The position numbers were made by a program, and so were the translations under genes. From Aeromonas allosaccharophila (GTDB lineage Bacteria; Pseudomonadota; Gammaproteobacteria; Enterobacterales; Aeromonadaceae): DNA of 64,000 nucleotides. The stretch spans positions 92,433-156,432 of the forward strand of contig NZ_CDBR01000023.1 in the NCBI RefSeq assembly GCF_000819685.1. The letters are read 5' to 3'. Shown here in pieces: positions 17,616 through 28,760 of the stretch. Position 1 is the first letter of the stretch. Every line of letters begins with the position of its first letter. The notes beneath the pieces were generated by a model. That model had not been told where the DNA came from. It made no database searches and saw only the letters and a program-made list of their open reading frames with translations.

Positions 17616-19463
17616 ATGCGTCACCTTGCTTTACTGCTGTTGCTGGCGGTGTTCGGGCTGGCGGCCCAACCCTTGTCACCCGCCCAGCTGGAGAGCGAAC
17701 TGGATGATATGGAACGGGTCTATCAGCCGATCGAGTTGTTGCGAGATCGCATTGGCTACCTGCTTCAGGAGGCGGACGTTTATCCGATGTCGCAACAGAT
17801 GCGGATCCGGCGGCTCTCCTGCTGGTCACAATCGGCCGATGACATGGAAAAGTCCCGTGCTGCCATCGCCTATGCAGATAGCCAACTGAAGTGGGTGCAA
17901 AAAGGGGGCGATGAGGCTGCAGTTGTCGATCTGACCCTCTGTCGTGGCTGGTTTCATCAGTTAATAGGGGATGTTGTCCATGCTCGCCGTGATTACGATG
18001 AGGGGTTAGTGCGGGCCAAGCAGGCTGGTCTCGAAAAGCTGGAGGCGCTGGCGCTGGCTCGTCGCGGCGCAATGTTGTCGTTTCAGGGGGCATCCGGGCA
18101 GGGGCTCGTTGACCTGACCAGGGCTCACACCATTTACGAGCGGCTAGGACTTATCTCTTGGTACCAGCAGGCGCAGCTCGATATTGCCGCCGCCTTTCGC
18201 CGCATGGGTCTTTATACCGAGGCGCTTGCCGCGCTGGAGAGCCTGCGCCAGCATTTTATCGACAGCCATGACAGTTATGGCACGGCAAGACTAAGCGATC
18301 AGCTGGCAATGATTTACCTGCAGACCGACCGTTATCAGGATGCCCTGACAGAGCTTGAACAGAGCGCCGCCTACTATTTGCGGATCCGGTATCACATTGA
18401 ATATGCCGAGCGTCAGGTGATGAAGGCCGAAGCGCTATTGGTGCTGGCTCGCCTCGATGAGGCCAAGGTGTTGCTGGATACTGCTGCGAAGGTGTTGTTG
18501 CCAGACGTGGATCCGGTGCTTCATGCCCATATCGAACTGGTGCTGGCCAAGTGGCAGAACAGTGTGCAGCAGCCCGAGCAGGCGCTTAGGTCGCTGGCAA
18601 TAGCAGAGCCCATTCTTAAGGCTGAAGACCATGTTCTTTTCCTGAAAACACTCTATGGCTTGCGCAGTGACGCACTGGAGCAGTTGAGCAACTATCCTGC
18701 GGCACTGGCGGCGCTGCGTGAACATCTGGTACAGGAGCAGCGTCTCGATCAACTGCAACGGGAGCAGAGCACCGCCTGGGTGCGTGGCGAGTTTGAACTG
18801 GCCCGCCAGGAGGCTGAAAACCGACGGTTACGGGCTGAACAACAGTTACAGCAGCAGGAGTTGGCGCGAGTCAAGGAGCGTCGTTTCTGGCTGTTGGTGG
18901 TGATGGTACTCTGCGGGGGATTGGCTCTGCTGACCATGGGGTGGCTGCTTGAGCGCAATCGTCGGATGCATCGGCTGGCCTTTACCGATGAGCTGACCGG
19001 CATCAACAACCGGCGTCGGGTGTTGCGTTATGGCAGCCAGATGTTTGCGCTGGCCCGTAAGCAGGGCACGCCATTTTGTCTGCTGGTGTTCGATATCGAT
19101 TATTTCAAGCGGATCAACGATACATTGGGGCATCATCAGGGAGACCGGGTTCTGCAGTGGATTTCACAACTGGCAGTATGCCAATTGCGGCGTCAGGATC
19201 AGCTCGGGCGCACCGGCGGAGAGGAGTTTTTGATCCTGCTGCCGGATACCAGCCTCGAAGAGGCGCGCCGGGTAGCGGAGCGGATCCGCTACATGGTGGC
19301 CAACCGGGCGCTGCCTGGCATGTCGCACCCGGTGACCATCAGCATTGGATGCGCATGTCTGCGAGACGATGATCCGGATCTGGCTGCCCTGATCCAGCGT
19401 GCCGACAGTGCGCTGTACCGTGCGAAAGGGGCTGGTCGCAACCGGGTGGAAACAGACGAGTGA
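17616..19463 (+). CDS. diguanylate cyclase with periplasmic TPR-like sensor
   Basis: 615 residues. Signal peptide or first anchor at 1-18, then about 400 residues of helical repeats resembling TPRs, an Arg/Glu/Gln coiled coil, one membrane segment (RFWLLVVMVLCGGLALLTM), then a GGDEF domain. The active site reads GGEEF, which is normally functional, and an RxxD inhibitory site (RRQD) sits five residues before it, so product inhibition is expected. The protein makes c-di-GMP in response to an unknown periplasmic cue. ATG 17616 with GGAG upstream is chosen; the upstream in-frame extension has no coding look. Confidence 0.9.
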   Translation: MRHLALLLLLAVFGLAAQPLSPAQLESELDDMERVYQPIELLRDRIGYLLQEADVYPMSQQMRIRRLSCWSQSADDMEKSRAAIAYADSQLKWVQKGGDEAAVVDLTLCRGWFHQLIGDVVHARRDYDEGLVRAKQAGLEKLEALALARRGAMLSFQGASGQGLVDLTRAHTIYERLGLISWYQQAQLDIAAAFRRMGLYTEALAALESLRQHFIDSHDSYGTARLSDQLAMIYLQTDRYQDALTELEQSAAYYLRIRYHIEYAERQVMKAEALLVLARLDEAKVLLDTAAKVLLPDVDPVLHAHIELVLAKWQNSVQQPEQALRSLAIAEPILKAEDHVLFLKTLYGLRSDALEQLSNYPAALAALREHLVQEQRLDQLQREQSTAWVRGEFELARQEAENRRLRAEQQLQQQELARVKERRFWLLVVMVLCGGLALLTMGWLLERNRRMHRLAFTDELTGINNRRRVLRYGSQMFALARKQGTPFCLLVFDIDYFKRINDTLGHHQGDRVLQWISQLAVCQLRRQDQLGRTGGEEFLILLPDTSLEEARRVAERIRYMVANRALPGMSHPVTISIGCACLRDDDPDLAALIQRADSALYRAKGAGRNRVETDE

Positions 19464-19491
19464 CGGGCTGGGTATTTTTCACTCGCGCGGG

Positions 19492-19497
19492 TATAAT
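19492..19497 (+). promoter_or_regulatory. -10 box of a likely prfC promoter
   Basis: TATAAT 186 bases before prfC, with no strong -35. The leader between it and prfC shows no gene. Confidence 0.45.
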
Positions 19498-19682
19498 GTC
19501 GCGCAATTTTGCTTTGACTCAGGCGAGAAGACCCATGTAACGCAACCCTCCTCCCTCTCTCCACCAGGTTGGCAACACGCCAGCTGGCGTGGCTTTCGTT
19601 GCGTATACATGTGCCGTGAGCGGCATTCCGGATTTATTCCCACGGTGGCTGATGCTACCGCTCAATAGAAGAACGTTGAATT

Positions 19683-21269
<1,587 letters not shown>

Positions 21270-21294
21270 TACAAGGATTTTCTTCGCTCTACAA

Positions 21295-21326
21295 AGGCCC
21301 CCTCGCTGTAGTGAGGGGGCCTTTAT
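21295..21326 (+). terminator. terminator after prfC
   Basis: Stem AGGCCCCCTC/GAGGGGGCCT followed by TTTATTT; also in position to end the convergent PAP2 gene. Confidence 0.85.
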
Positions 21327-21345
21327 TTGAGCGCTACATCATGTG

Positions 21346-21876
21346 TTAGAAGTAATAGCTGATCGCTATTCCTTTCGCATCTGAACCCATGAAGGTTGGG
21401 TAGAAGGCCACTTGTTGTTCTTTAGCATCAGTAAAAAGATAGCTAAAACTGGTTGCAATAACTGCCCCTGCGATCACATCTCTCCAGTAATGTTGTTCTG
21501 CATCGACTCTAGACCAACCAACTAATCCCGCAGCTGTGTAAGCTGGGATACCGTATGTCCAGCCATAACGCATCTGTAAATAACTGGCGCCACTAAATGC
21601 CAAGGCGCTGTGGCCGGAAGGAAAACTCTTTTCCTCGCCATTAGGTCGCTGGGAATCAACAGTATTTTTTAAGGCCCATACGCTAGCCCCTGTCGCTGCA
21701 AGGGAATAACCAAATTGTTTCAGTCCATCAATGTCATCCTGATACCAAGAGATGCCAGCAGCTATGGTTGGAATCGCATATTGACCAAGATTGCCGTATG
21801 TTTCGAACGAGTTTGATGCGTGTGCGGGGTGTTGGATATAGATAGTTAGCAGAAAGGTGAGAAGTAACCGCTTCAT
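21346..21876 (-). CDS. PAP2 family phosphatase, exported
   Basis: 176 residues with signal peptide (LLLTFLLTIYIQHPAHA). The three-part PAP2 signature is complete: KNTVDSQRP near residue 71, FPSGHSALAF near 88, and SRVDAEQHYWRDV near 135, giving the Lys-Arg-Pro, Ser-Gly-His and Arg-His-Asp catalytic set. It should dephosphorylate a lipid or other phosphate ester at the inner membrane or in the periplasm. The coding sequence is visibly richer in A and T than its neighbours, hinting at acquisition by transfer. Confidence 0.87.
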   Translation of the reverse strand: MKRLLLTFLLTIYIQHPAHASNSFETYGNLGQYAIPTIAAGISWYQDDIDGLKQFGYSLAATGASVWALKNTVDSQRPNGEEKSFPSGHSALAFSGASYLQMRYGWTYGIPAYTAAGLVGWSRVDAEQHYWRDVIAGAVIATSFSYLFTDAKEQQVAFYPTFMGSDAKGIAISYYF

Positions 21877-21940
21877 ATTCGTTTCTCATCATACAAATTG
21901 GTTTCGAACCCTATAATCAAAAATCTTTAATATCAATCGA

Positions 21941-22864
21941 TTAATCTGCAATTTTAGTGATTTGATAGACCATGCAGATCTCGCAATCCCCGTGACCGGT
22001 GCAGCCGAGGGGGCCGGGAAGGTGTTCAAAGCCGAGGGATTCATAGAGGCTGGTGGCTTCGCGAAGTACTTCGGTTGTCTCCAGATAGCAGCGTTGATAG
22101 CCCAAGTCACGAGCGGCATCCAGCGCCTGCAACACCAGCCGCTTGCCAAGGCCCAGTCCGCGCAGGGCGGGCATAAAGTACATCTTCTGCAGCTCGCAGA
22201 CCCCCTCTTCCCCCGCCAGCGGCGCTATACCGCCACCGCCGAGGATGGCACCGTCCGGCCCTTCGATCACCCAGTAGCGGCTCTTCTCCCCCTGATAGCT
22301 TCGGGAGAGGGTATCGATATTGGGATCGGAGACCCCATAACCCTTGTCGGCGGTGAGGCCATATTCGGCCGACACGGCGCGGATCACCGTGGCGATCCGG
22401 GGATCATCTGCCGCCGTGATGGGGCGAATGCGGTAACCCTGCTGGCGGCGGGCGCGGGAGAGGGCGCTGCGGTAGAGCAGCAGGCCGCTCCACAACTGTT
22501 CACGCTCGGGCTGGCTCAACTGCGCCAGCATCTCCTCCATCGCCCCGTTCATCTCCCGGTGCAACTCTAGCAGCATCGTTTGCCCCTCGGCAGTGAGACG
22601 GGCCTCCTTGCTGCGCCCGTCGGAGGGGTGCGGGTGCCAGCTGATCAGCTCCCGTTCGGCGAGGCGAGCCAGCGGGCGGCTGGCATTGGATTTGTCGATG
22701 TGCAGTTTTTCCGCCAGTTGCTGGTTGGTGGCGGGGGCGTTTTCCAGCTCGATCAGCAGGTGAGCCTCGATGGGGGTGAGGGCCAGATTGCCGCACTGCT
22801 GGGAGAGCATGCCGAGTTCGCGAACCAGATCGCGCGACAGGGCGCGCAGGGGACGGGGATCCAT
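21941..22864 (-). CDS. MarR-type regulator fused to GNAT acetyltransferase
   Basis: 307 residues. Residues 1-145 form a MarR winged helix ([20 protein letters not shown] is the recognition region, [16 protein letters not shown] the wing). Residues 150-307 are a GNAT domain with acetyl-CoA motif [14 protein letters not shown] and [20 protein letters not shown]. The C terminus carries a cysteine group ([12 protein letters not shown]). The acetylated substrate is unknown. Two inverted repeats lie just upstream, which suggests that it controls its own transcription (inference). Confidence 0.88.
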   Translation of the reverse strand: MDPRPLRALSRDLVRELGMLSQQCGNLALTPIEAHLLIELENAPATNQQLAEKLHIDKSNASRPLARLAERELISWHPHPSDGRSKEARLTAEGQTMLLELHREMNGAMEEMLAQLSQPEREQLWSGLLLYRSALSRARRQQGYRIRPITAADDPRIATVIRAVSAEYGLTADKGYGVSDPNIDTLSRSYQGEKSRYWVIEGPDGAILGGGGIAPLAGEEGVCELQKMYFMPALRGLGLGKRLVLQALDAARDLGYQRCYLETTEVLREATSLYESLGFEHLPGPLGCTGHGDCEICMVYQITKIAD

Positions 22865-22880
22865 ATCGTGGTTTCCTTTT

Positions 22881-22927
22881 TAGTTGTGCATAACAACTAA
22901 AGTAGCGTAAAAGTTGTAATTCGCAAC
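22881..22927 (-). promoter_or_regulatory. two palindromes, probable MarR operator
   Basis: TAGTTGTgcataACAACTA at 22881-22899 is a perfect seven-pair inverted repeat. GTTGTaattcGCAAC at 22913-22927 is a second, imperfect one with the same GTTGT core. They lie 17-63 bases before the MarR-GNAT start codon. Confidence 0.6.
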
Positions 22928-23020
22928 CTTTTTCTCCGTCATGTTGGTCCGGGGGAGGCGGGTCAGGCCAACCCTGTGCCATGGGGTCGGCTCAGGGTGG
23001 GCTGCCGTGATTACCCGATA

Positions 23021-23290
23021 TCAGCCTTTGGCTACCGGAATGCCCCATTCGTTCAAAATCCCCCACTCGCTCAATCTGGCCTGCCACTGTGGGCGCCCTT
23101 CATTGATTCGAAATGGCCCGAGTTGCCATGGTGTTGGCATGGCTTGCTCCAGCGTGCGGGCCAGCAGCTGTTTGGCCCAGCCTGCGCGGTCGATCCCCTG
23201 CCAGCTGCCACCCTGTAACTGCAACAGGGTGATGACCTGCCGCAGCTCGTGCAATTTGCCGATGCTCTGCTCTTGTTTGAGCTGGCGTAC
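23021..23290 (-). pseudogene. C-terminal part of IS-split effector-like gene
   Basis: Reading frame for 89 residues beginning VRQLKQEQSIGK and ending in a TGA at 23021. It has no start of its own. Removing the insertion sequence and one copy of the four-base target duplication joins it in frame to the gene fragment at 24492-25902, giving a 559-residue protein. Content is helical (KLHELRQVITLLQLQ) with an aromatic C terminus. Confidence 0.8.
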
Positions 23291-23364
23291 CCTGGTAATC
23301 CCCCCGAAAACCTGGGGTGCTCATAAGTAGAATTTTCTCGTATCTTGAACGCAGGAGGTTCTAC

Positions 23365-23631
23365 ATGAAAACATCACGCTTTAGCGATGCCCAAATCATC
23401 GCCATCCTCAAACAGGCCGAGTCTGGCTCACCCGTCCCTGAACTCTGCCGCGAGCATGGCATCAGTTCCGCGACCTTTTACAAGTGGCGCACCAAATTCG
23501 GTGGCATGGATGCCTCTCTCATGGCTCGCCTCAAAGAGCTGGAGGAGGAAAACCGCCGCCTCAAGAAGATGTATGCCGAGGAGCGCCTCAAAGCCGAGAT
23601 TATCCCCGAGGCCATAGCAAAAAAGTGGTGA
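23365..23631 (+). CDS. IS3-family transposase OrfA
   Basis: 88 residues with a helix-turn-helix ([20 protein letters not shown]) and a leucine-zipper-like segment ([20 protein letters not shown]), the classic OrfA layout. The ATG is preceded by a strong AGGAGG. Near its end is the slippery heptamer A AAA AAG at 23619-23625, in the right phase for -1 frameshifting into OrfB. Confidence 0.93.
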   Translation: MKTSRFSDAQIIAILKQAESGSPVPELCREHGISSATFYKWRTKFGGMDASLMARLKELEEENRRLKKMYAEERLKAEIIPEAIAKKW

Positions 23632-24452
23632 CGCCATCTGCCCGCAGGGAGATGGCTACCAAAGCCGTGTCACTCTTTGCCATTTCTATCCGGCTAGCCT
23701 GCAACATCTTCAAGGTCAGCGAAGGCTGTTATCGCTATCAACCCATGCTCGCCGATGAAAACCAGCTTATTGCGGATTGGTTGCTGCGTATCACCAACAG
23801 CCAGCGGAACTGGGGCTTTGGCCTCTGCTTCCTCTACCTGCGTAACGTCAAAGGGTTTGCTTGGAACCACAAGCGGGTCTACCGGATCTATCGGGAGCTT
23901 GAACTGAACTTGCGCATCAAGCCCAAGAAGCGACTGGTACGTGAAAAGCCGCAGGCTCTGGCCGTACCTGCCCAGCCTAACCACTGCTGGTCGATGGATT
24001 TTATGCACGATCAACTGAGCGATGGTCGGTCAGTGCGACTGTTTAATGTGATCGATGATTTTAACCGCGAGGCGCTGTGCATTGAGGTCGATTTTTCATT
24101 GCCCGCTTCACGGGTCAAGCGCGCACTGGAGCAGGTGATTGAGTGGCGTGGCAAACCGGCGATGATCCGGTGCGATAATGGACCAGAATATATCAGCGAA
24201 GTGCTCAAGGCGTGGGCGGCGAAACAGGAGATCACCTTGGGGTATATCCAACCAGGCAATCCTCAGCAGAACGCGTACATAGAGCGGTTTAACAGAACGG
24301 TACGTTACGATTGGTTGGCTCATCATCTGTTTGGCACACTGGAGGAGCTCCAAGAGTTTGCAACACAATGGCTATGGGTTTATAACCATGAGCGGCCCAA
24401 TATGGCGCTGGATGGTTATACCCCAAAGCAGCATCTGACAAAGGCTGCATGA
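23622..24452 (+). CDS. IS3-family transposase OrfB (DDE), made by -1 frameshift
   Basis: rve-type integrase domain of about 275 residues in the fused OrfAB protein (about 362 in all). Catalytic residues lie in SMDFMHD (first Asp), RCDNGPEY (second Asp) and NAYIERFNR (Glu). The usual C-terminal [15 protein letters not shown] is present. An in-frame ATG at 23652 could give OrfB alone. It ends 39 bases before the right inverted repeat. Confidence 0.92.
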   Translation, partial: KVVTPSARREMATKAVSLFAISIRLACNIFKVSEGCYRYQPMLADENQLIADWLLRITNSQRNWGFGLCFLYLRNVKGFAWNHKRVYRIYRELELNLRIKPKKRLVREKPQALAVPAQPNHCWSMDFMHDQLSDGRSVRLFNVIDDFNREALCIEVDFSLPASRVKRALEQVIEWRGKPAMIRCDNGPEYISEVLKAWAAKQEITLGYIQPGNPQQNAYIERFNRTVRYDWLAHHLFGTLEELQEFATQWLWVYNHERPNMALDGYTPKQHLTKAA

Positions 24453-24491
24453 CCTCTACTTTTGAATGCCCCTAAAAATGGGGGGATTACC

Positions 24492-25902
24492 CCCTGGCCT
24501 GAGCGGGCAGTAACCAGCCCAGCAAGCGGCCGGTGCGGCTGGTGGCCGGTTGCCGCAGTGCCTGGATGCCATCGTCCAGCACCTTGAGGTAGGGCTGGGT
24601 GAACGTTATGCCCAACATGTCGAGGGTATGAGGGGAAAACCGATCCGCATCGGCGTGGGTCGGCAGATGCACGGTATGCTCCTCGACCCGTCGCAGGTAG
24701 CGGTTGTTCTCCTCTGTCAGCTGGGCAGCCAACTCGCGTACCTGCGGCAGGGTGAGTGCTGCCAGGGTCGCCATATCGATATGGGTTACCGGAATGGATT
24801 CGGCGGATGGCAGGTGTTTTCCATCCAGTTCTGCCTGCAGATTGGCGGCCGATCTGGTCAGCTTTGCCAGGATTTGGCAGGCAGGTCGGTTGCCCAGCTG
24901 GCGGGTGATCTCCTTTTCCAGATTGAGATGTTCTTCCGCCTCGAGGCGGCGTAGCTGTTCCGCCTGCCGTTGTGCCAGCGCCGGATCTGCCGTTTTTGCT
25001 TGGGGGTCAGTGCGCTCGGCTGTGGATGGGGTGGCAACGGCTGCTGGCGGCAGTGGTTCGGCTCGCACCGTGAAGCTGAACGCCAGTATGCCTTCGAGTT
25101 TGAAGTGGCGGCCCAGCATGCCTGCCCGTCCGCTCTCTTGGGCGAAGGCGTGATAGAGCGCACCATGGCTATGACCGGCCAGCAGGCGGTTCATCACGTT
25201 TGCAATCTCCTCCTTGCGGGAGGGAAGGGCGTTGATCTTGACCTGTGCGCCGTCGGGCGTGTCGAGCAAGCCAAGATAGCGGCCGATCTCGGGTTGTTGC
25301 AGGTAGTCGCGCAGATACGCCGTATGGCGCTCACGCTTGGCCGGGTTGGCATCCAGATAGTGCTGCAACACCTGTTTCAGCTCCAGCGCCAGTTGCCGCA
25401 GTTCGGTTTCTTCCAAGGATCTCGGCGGAAGGGGCTGACTGCGTAATTGGCAGGATTTGCTGCCAAAGGATCCCTTGAGGGTGACATAGCGTCCGATCTC
25501 ACCGGCAGGATCCTTGACCAGCGCGTTGGTGAGCGCCTTGCCATCCGGCAGTTTTTTCAGCCGGTTGAGCAGGGTGACCAGATGGGTCAGGGGATCTGCG
25601 GTCGCCAGCGTCGGCTTGCCGAGTTCATTGCGCATCTGTCCGGCTCTCAGCAAGTCATCGAGTGCGGTTTGCTGTTCGGGGTGGTGTTGCACATAGACAG
25701 AGAGCCCCTTGCGCAGTTCGCGATTCAACTGCTGCTGGCTATCGGGGGCCAGCGCTGGCGGGGTCGGCAGCGCCAGTTCGGGGCGATCGGTGGTAGGTGC
25801 GGTCAGGTTGCGACACGCGTTCACAAAGCGACTGCCGGGATTGCTCCGGGGGCGGGAGGGCGTTGCGACAGTCGCGAGTGGGGCGGTGGGGTCGATTTTC
25901 AT
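24492..25902 (-). pseudogene. candidate type III secretion effector, N-terminal 470 residues, truncated by IS
   Basis: Starts at 25902 with AAGGAG six bases upstream, 14 bases after the chaperone-like gene. After residue 470 (PAQAR) the frame enters the insertion sequence, which adds one Gly and a stop at 24487-24489. The protein is helical and hydrophilic, with a Ser/Thr/Pro/Arg-rich first 50 residues as in many secreted effectors. It contains two tandem degenerate units (about 58-165 and 170-285), each ending in PLPP and each with an IGRY or GRHF-type segment. I do not recognise a catalytic domain. The effector call rests mainly on its coupled chaperone-like neighbour. No secretion apparatus genes are in the window. 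Confidence 0.65.
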
Positions 25903-25916
25903 GGTGGGCTCCTTGC

Positions 25917-26327
25917 TTACTGCGGCTCTGCGTAGAGTCGGGGCGTGAGGTCGTGGGCCAGTTCGGCAAGCTGACCCATCAGGTTGTCGAGCAAGGGTTC
26001 ATCGCAGTGGGCGAGAAAAATCTGGGCGTAGAGGGTGAGGGTGGGTAGATCCCCCTCCAGTCCAAGCCAGGTACCGCCCATCCGGTTGACCTCGCTATTG
26101 AGGCTTAGCCAGTGCTGCAGGTTGGCGGGGGTCAGGCTATTGGCATCCAGCTGGCCTGTCATCGGGGTGGTGATGAGCAGCACGCTCTCATCGGGATCGA
26201 CCTCCAGCCACCACTCCCTGTCCTGCTGGTCGAGCAATAGAAACATCCGGTTTTTCCCATCCGGAGCAGCGGTAGCCTGCGTACCGGAGAGGCGTGCGAT
26301 CCAGTGATAAGCATGGTGGTGTGACAT
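25917..26327 (-). CDS. CesT-like type III secretion chaperone (putative)
   Basis: 136 residues, small and acidic. The pattern WLSLNSEVNRMGGTWLGLE, then PTLTLYAQIFLAHCDE and LLDNLMGQLAELAHDL is that of class I (CesT/SycE) chaperones, which hold an effector before secretion. It sits directly before the effector-like gene, the usual order for chaperone-effector pairs. Still intact although its presumed partner is broken. Without a profile search this stays a probable, not certain, assignment. Confidence 0.65.
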   Translation of the reverse strand: MSHHHAYHWIARLSGTQATAAPDGKNRMFLLLDQQDREWWLEVDPDESVLLITTPMTGQLDANSLTPANLQHWLSLNSEVNRMGGTWLGLEGDLPTLTLYAQIFLAHCDEPLLDNLMGQLAELAHDLTPRLYAEPQ

Positions 26328-26425
26328 GGTGTGCTATCCCCTTGGCAAGGTGTCGGGAAGAGTATTCCATGGCGAGGCGGCGCTATCTGTCAGTGCTGGC
26401 CGCGATTATGGCGGGAAAGGACGAA

Positions 26426-26451
26426 CGGCAGCCCCGTTGACGGGGCTGCCG
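26426..26451 (-). terminator. strong GC hairpin after mdtH
   Basis: Perfect stem CGGCAGCCCCG/CGGGGCTGCCG with loop TTGA, 17 bases past the mdtH stop. Lacks a long T run. The interval 26328-26425 shows no gene. Confidence 0.55.
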
Positions 26452-26467
26452 CAGGCAAGGAGGGGCG

Positions 26468-27664
26468 TCAGGCGGCGGCTCTGATGGCCAGTTCCGGGCG
26501 GCGGGAGAAGCAGCGGGCGAGCAGCAGCATGGTGGCCACGCCTATGGTGCCCAGCACCAGCCAGGGGAGGGCCGGTTGCCCCTGTTGCAGCGAGAAGTCA
26601 TAGAGAGAACCGCCGCCCACGTAGCCGGTCATGCCGCCCAGTGCCAGCCCAAGGCGGCTGAAGCCCATGTAGCTGCCACGGGCATTGGGGTTGGCGAGCT
26701 TGGTCATCAGGGTCTCCCGCGCCGGTTCGCAGATGATGATCCCCAGATAGAAGCAGGCCAACAGCACGAAGATGCCGGAGAGGGTGCTGACAAACGCAAC
26801 CAGCCCAATCCCCACCGTCATCAGCAGGATACCCGCCATCAGTCGGCTCTCCAGCCGGTAGCGTCGTTCACTGAAGCGGGCGATGGGGTAGAGCAGCGCC
26901 AGCGACAGCGCCGTCTCGAGGCTGTACATCCAGCCCACCGCCGTGGTTGTGCCCGCCAGTTGCTTGACCAGAATGGGGAAAATCAGCATCACCTGCACCC
27001 ACAGCATGTAGTAACCGCTCAGGATCAGCACCAGCCGACAGAAGGCGCGATCCGCCAGTACCTGCCCCATCCCTTCCCGCATCGGCGTCGGTTTGACCGA
27101 GAGGCGATAGGCGGGCAGCAGGGTCCAGTTGCAGAGCGCCGCCAGAGTGAAGAGCCCGGCGCCCAGCAGGCAGACGTAGGTGAAGTCGAAACGCAGCAGC
27201 CAGCTGCCGAGCAGGGCACCGGTGACGGCTCCCGCGCTCTCCAGCATCATCAGCAGGGAGATAAAGCGGCCCCGCTCATGGGGACGGGTAAATTTGATCA
27301 CCAGTGCGGCCCGTGGCGGGTCAAACAGGCAGCCACCCAGGCCCGAGAGAAAACAGGAGAAGATCAGCATGGCGCCGCTGTCGGCCCAGGCCAGGGTGGC
27401 GAACCCGACGGCGCGCAACAGCATGCCGGTGACGATGAGCGGGCGGGCGCCGAAACGGTCGGCCAGCGAGCCGCCGAAGATCCCCAGCCCCTGCTGGGTC
27501 AGCTGGCGCAGGCCGAGGGCCAGCCCCACCAGACCCGCCGCCCAGCCGAGTTGATCGACGAAGCGCAGGCTGATCATCGGCATCACCACAAAGAAACCCA
27601 GGATCACCAGTGTGGTATCCAGCGCCAGAAACCAGCGTCCCCAAAACCTCGCCCTATCGACCAT
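26468..27664 (-). CDS. mdtH: MFS multidrug transporter MdtH
   Basis: 398 residues, about 12 membrane helices. It aligns by eye along its length with E. coli Mdt[20 protein letters not shown] near residue 20, [20 protein letters not shown] near 50, the [11 protein letters not shown] segment, and [13 protein letters not shown] with [16 protein letters not shown] near 320. Predicted inner-membrane drug/proton antiporter. Divergent from a LysR-type gene across a 92-base region with a dyad, so regulation by that protein is likely (inference). Confidence 0.9.
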   Translation of the reverse strand: MVDRARFWGRWFLALDTTLVILGFFVVMPMISLRFVDQLGWAAGLVGLALGLRQLTQQGLGIFGGSLADRFGARPLIVTGMLLRAVGFATLAWADSGAMLIFSCFLSGLGGCLFDPPRAALVIKFTRPHERGRFISLLMMLESAGAVTGALLGSWLLRFDFTYVCLLGAGLFTLAALCNWTLLPAYRLSVKPTPMREGMGQVLADRAFCRLVLILSGYYMLWVQVMLIFPILVKQLAGTTTAVGWMYSLETALSLALLYPIARFSERRYRLESRLMAGILLMTVGIGLVAFVSTLSGIFVLLACFYLGIIICEPARETLMTKLANPNARGSYMGFSRLGLALGGMTGYVGGGSLYDFSLQQGQPALPWLVLGTIGVATMLLLARCFSRRPELAIRAAA

Positions 27665-27709
27665 AACACCCTCTCACTCATAGATAACTTCATTCTGGAG
27701 AGGGTTTAG

Positions 27710-27738
27710 ATATAGTGGTAGACGACAACTACCTATAT
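27710..27738. promoter_or_regulatory. imperfect dyad between mdtH and lysR-type gene
   Basis: ATATAGTGGTAG and CTACCTATAT form an imperfect inverted repeat separated by seven bases, a plausible LysR-type operator in the short divergent region. Confidence 0.4.
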
Positions 27739-27756
27739 TTCATATCAGGATTATTT

Positions 27757-28653
27757 ATGTCTATGGATCTGGACGATCTGCAACTGCTGCTGGATGTCGC
27801 CGAGCTGGGCAGTTTCAGTCAGGCGGCGGCCATTCGTGGCTGGTCGCAGCCGCTGGTGAGCCAGCGCATAGCTCAGCTCGAACTCAGTCTCGGTGCGCCG
27901 CTGTTTCAGCGCCATCGGCGCGGGGTGACGCCGACCCGTGCCTGCGAGCAGTTTCTGCCATCAGCCCGTTCGGCACTGGCCACCCTGAGTGAGGGACGGT
28001 TGGCACTGCAGGGGGCGCCAGCCTTGCCTTGCATCCGTCTTGCCAGCCTGCCCTCTCTGACGGCTGTGGTATTCGGTTCCTTGTTGATGGAGCTGGTGGA
28101 TGAGCCCTTCGAGATCCGCTGCACCACGGATCACTCCGGGGTCATCATGCAGGAGTTGCTGACCGGGGTGACCGATATCGGCTTTGTGCTCAAGTGTCCA
28201 CCGGTGGCAGGCCTGCAGATGGAGCTGCTCTGCTGCTCCCCCATCATTGCCATCGCCTCGCCGCTGCATCCGTTGGCGGGATGCCATGGCCTGACCCTGC
28301 AGGATATCGCCGACCAGCGGCTGGCACCTCAGGTGTGGGGGCCAGGGTGTGACGTCTTTATCCAGCAGTTGCGACGGCTGCGGCGGGCGGCCAGCCCATT
28401 GCATGCGGTACAGCCCGCCAGTGCGGCGCGGGATCTGGCGCTGGAGCACGGGTTTATCACCCTGATGCCGGAGCTGGCCATCAAGCGGGATCTGGAGGTG
28501 GGGCGGCTGGTCAGGCTCGATGTGCGCAATCTGCCGCAGGAGCATTGGGATGTGATGATGGCGTGGCGCGGTGGCAAGCGGCCCAATCCGGCACGCGAAG
28601 CGGTGCTCGCCACCGCCCGCACACTGGCGAAACGGTGGCGCAACGAGGGGTGA
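27757..28653 (+). CDS. LysR-family transcriptional regulator
   Basis: 298 residues. N-terminal winged helix LLLDVAELGSFSQAAAIRG, SQPLVSQRIAQLELSLGAPL, LFQRHRRGVTPT is standard LysR. The effector-binding domain from about 90 onward is of usual length. ATG 27757 with AGGA seven bases upstream is preferred over 27715. Its position opposite mdtH suggests that it regulates the exporter and itself. Confidence 0.9.
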   Translation: MSMDLDDLQLLLDVAELGSFSQAAAIRGWSQPLVSQRIAQLELSLGAPLFQRHRRGVTPTRACEQFLPSARSALATLSEGRLALQGAPALPCIRLASLPSLTAVVFGSLLMELVDEPFEIRCTTDHSGVIMQELLTGVTDIGFVLKCPPVAGLQMELLCCSPIIAIASPLHPLAGCHGLTLQDIADQRLAPQVWGPGCDVFIQQLRRLRRAASPLHAVQPASAARDLALEHGFITLMPELAIKRDLEVGRLVRLDVRNLPQEHWDVMMAWRGGKRPNPAREAVLATARTLAKRWRNEG

Positions 28654-28760
28654 ATGGGAAGAGGGGGGCAGCAGTGTAAAAGGGTTGGCGCGGCCAGTGG
28701 CGATTGGCTACATTGGGTGGCTGCTTCGCTATTTGATCACTGATTTGAAAGGAGAATCCC

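Larger units (their letters stand above)
23294..24491 (+). mobile_element. IS3-family insertion sequence, IS407-like
   Basis: 1198 bp. Ends are inverted repeats beginning GGTAATCCCCCC at both termini, with further partial matches. The flanking four bases CCCT (23290-23293 and 24492-24495) are a target duplication, the size typical of the IS407 group. It encodes OrfA and OrfB joined by a -1 frameshift. It interrupts the gene spanning 23021-25902. All parts look intact, so it may still be mobile. Confidence 0.93.
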
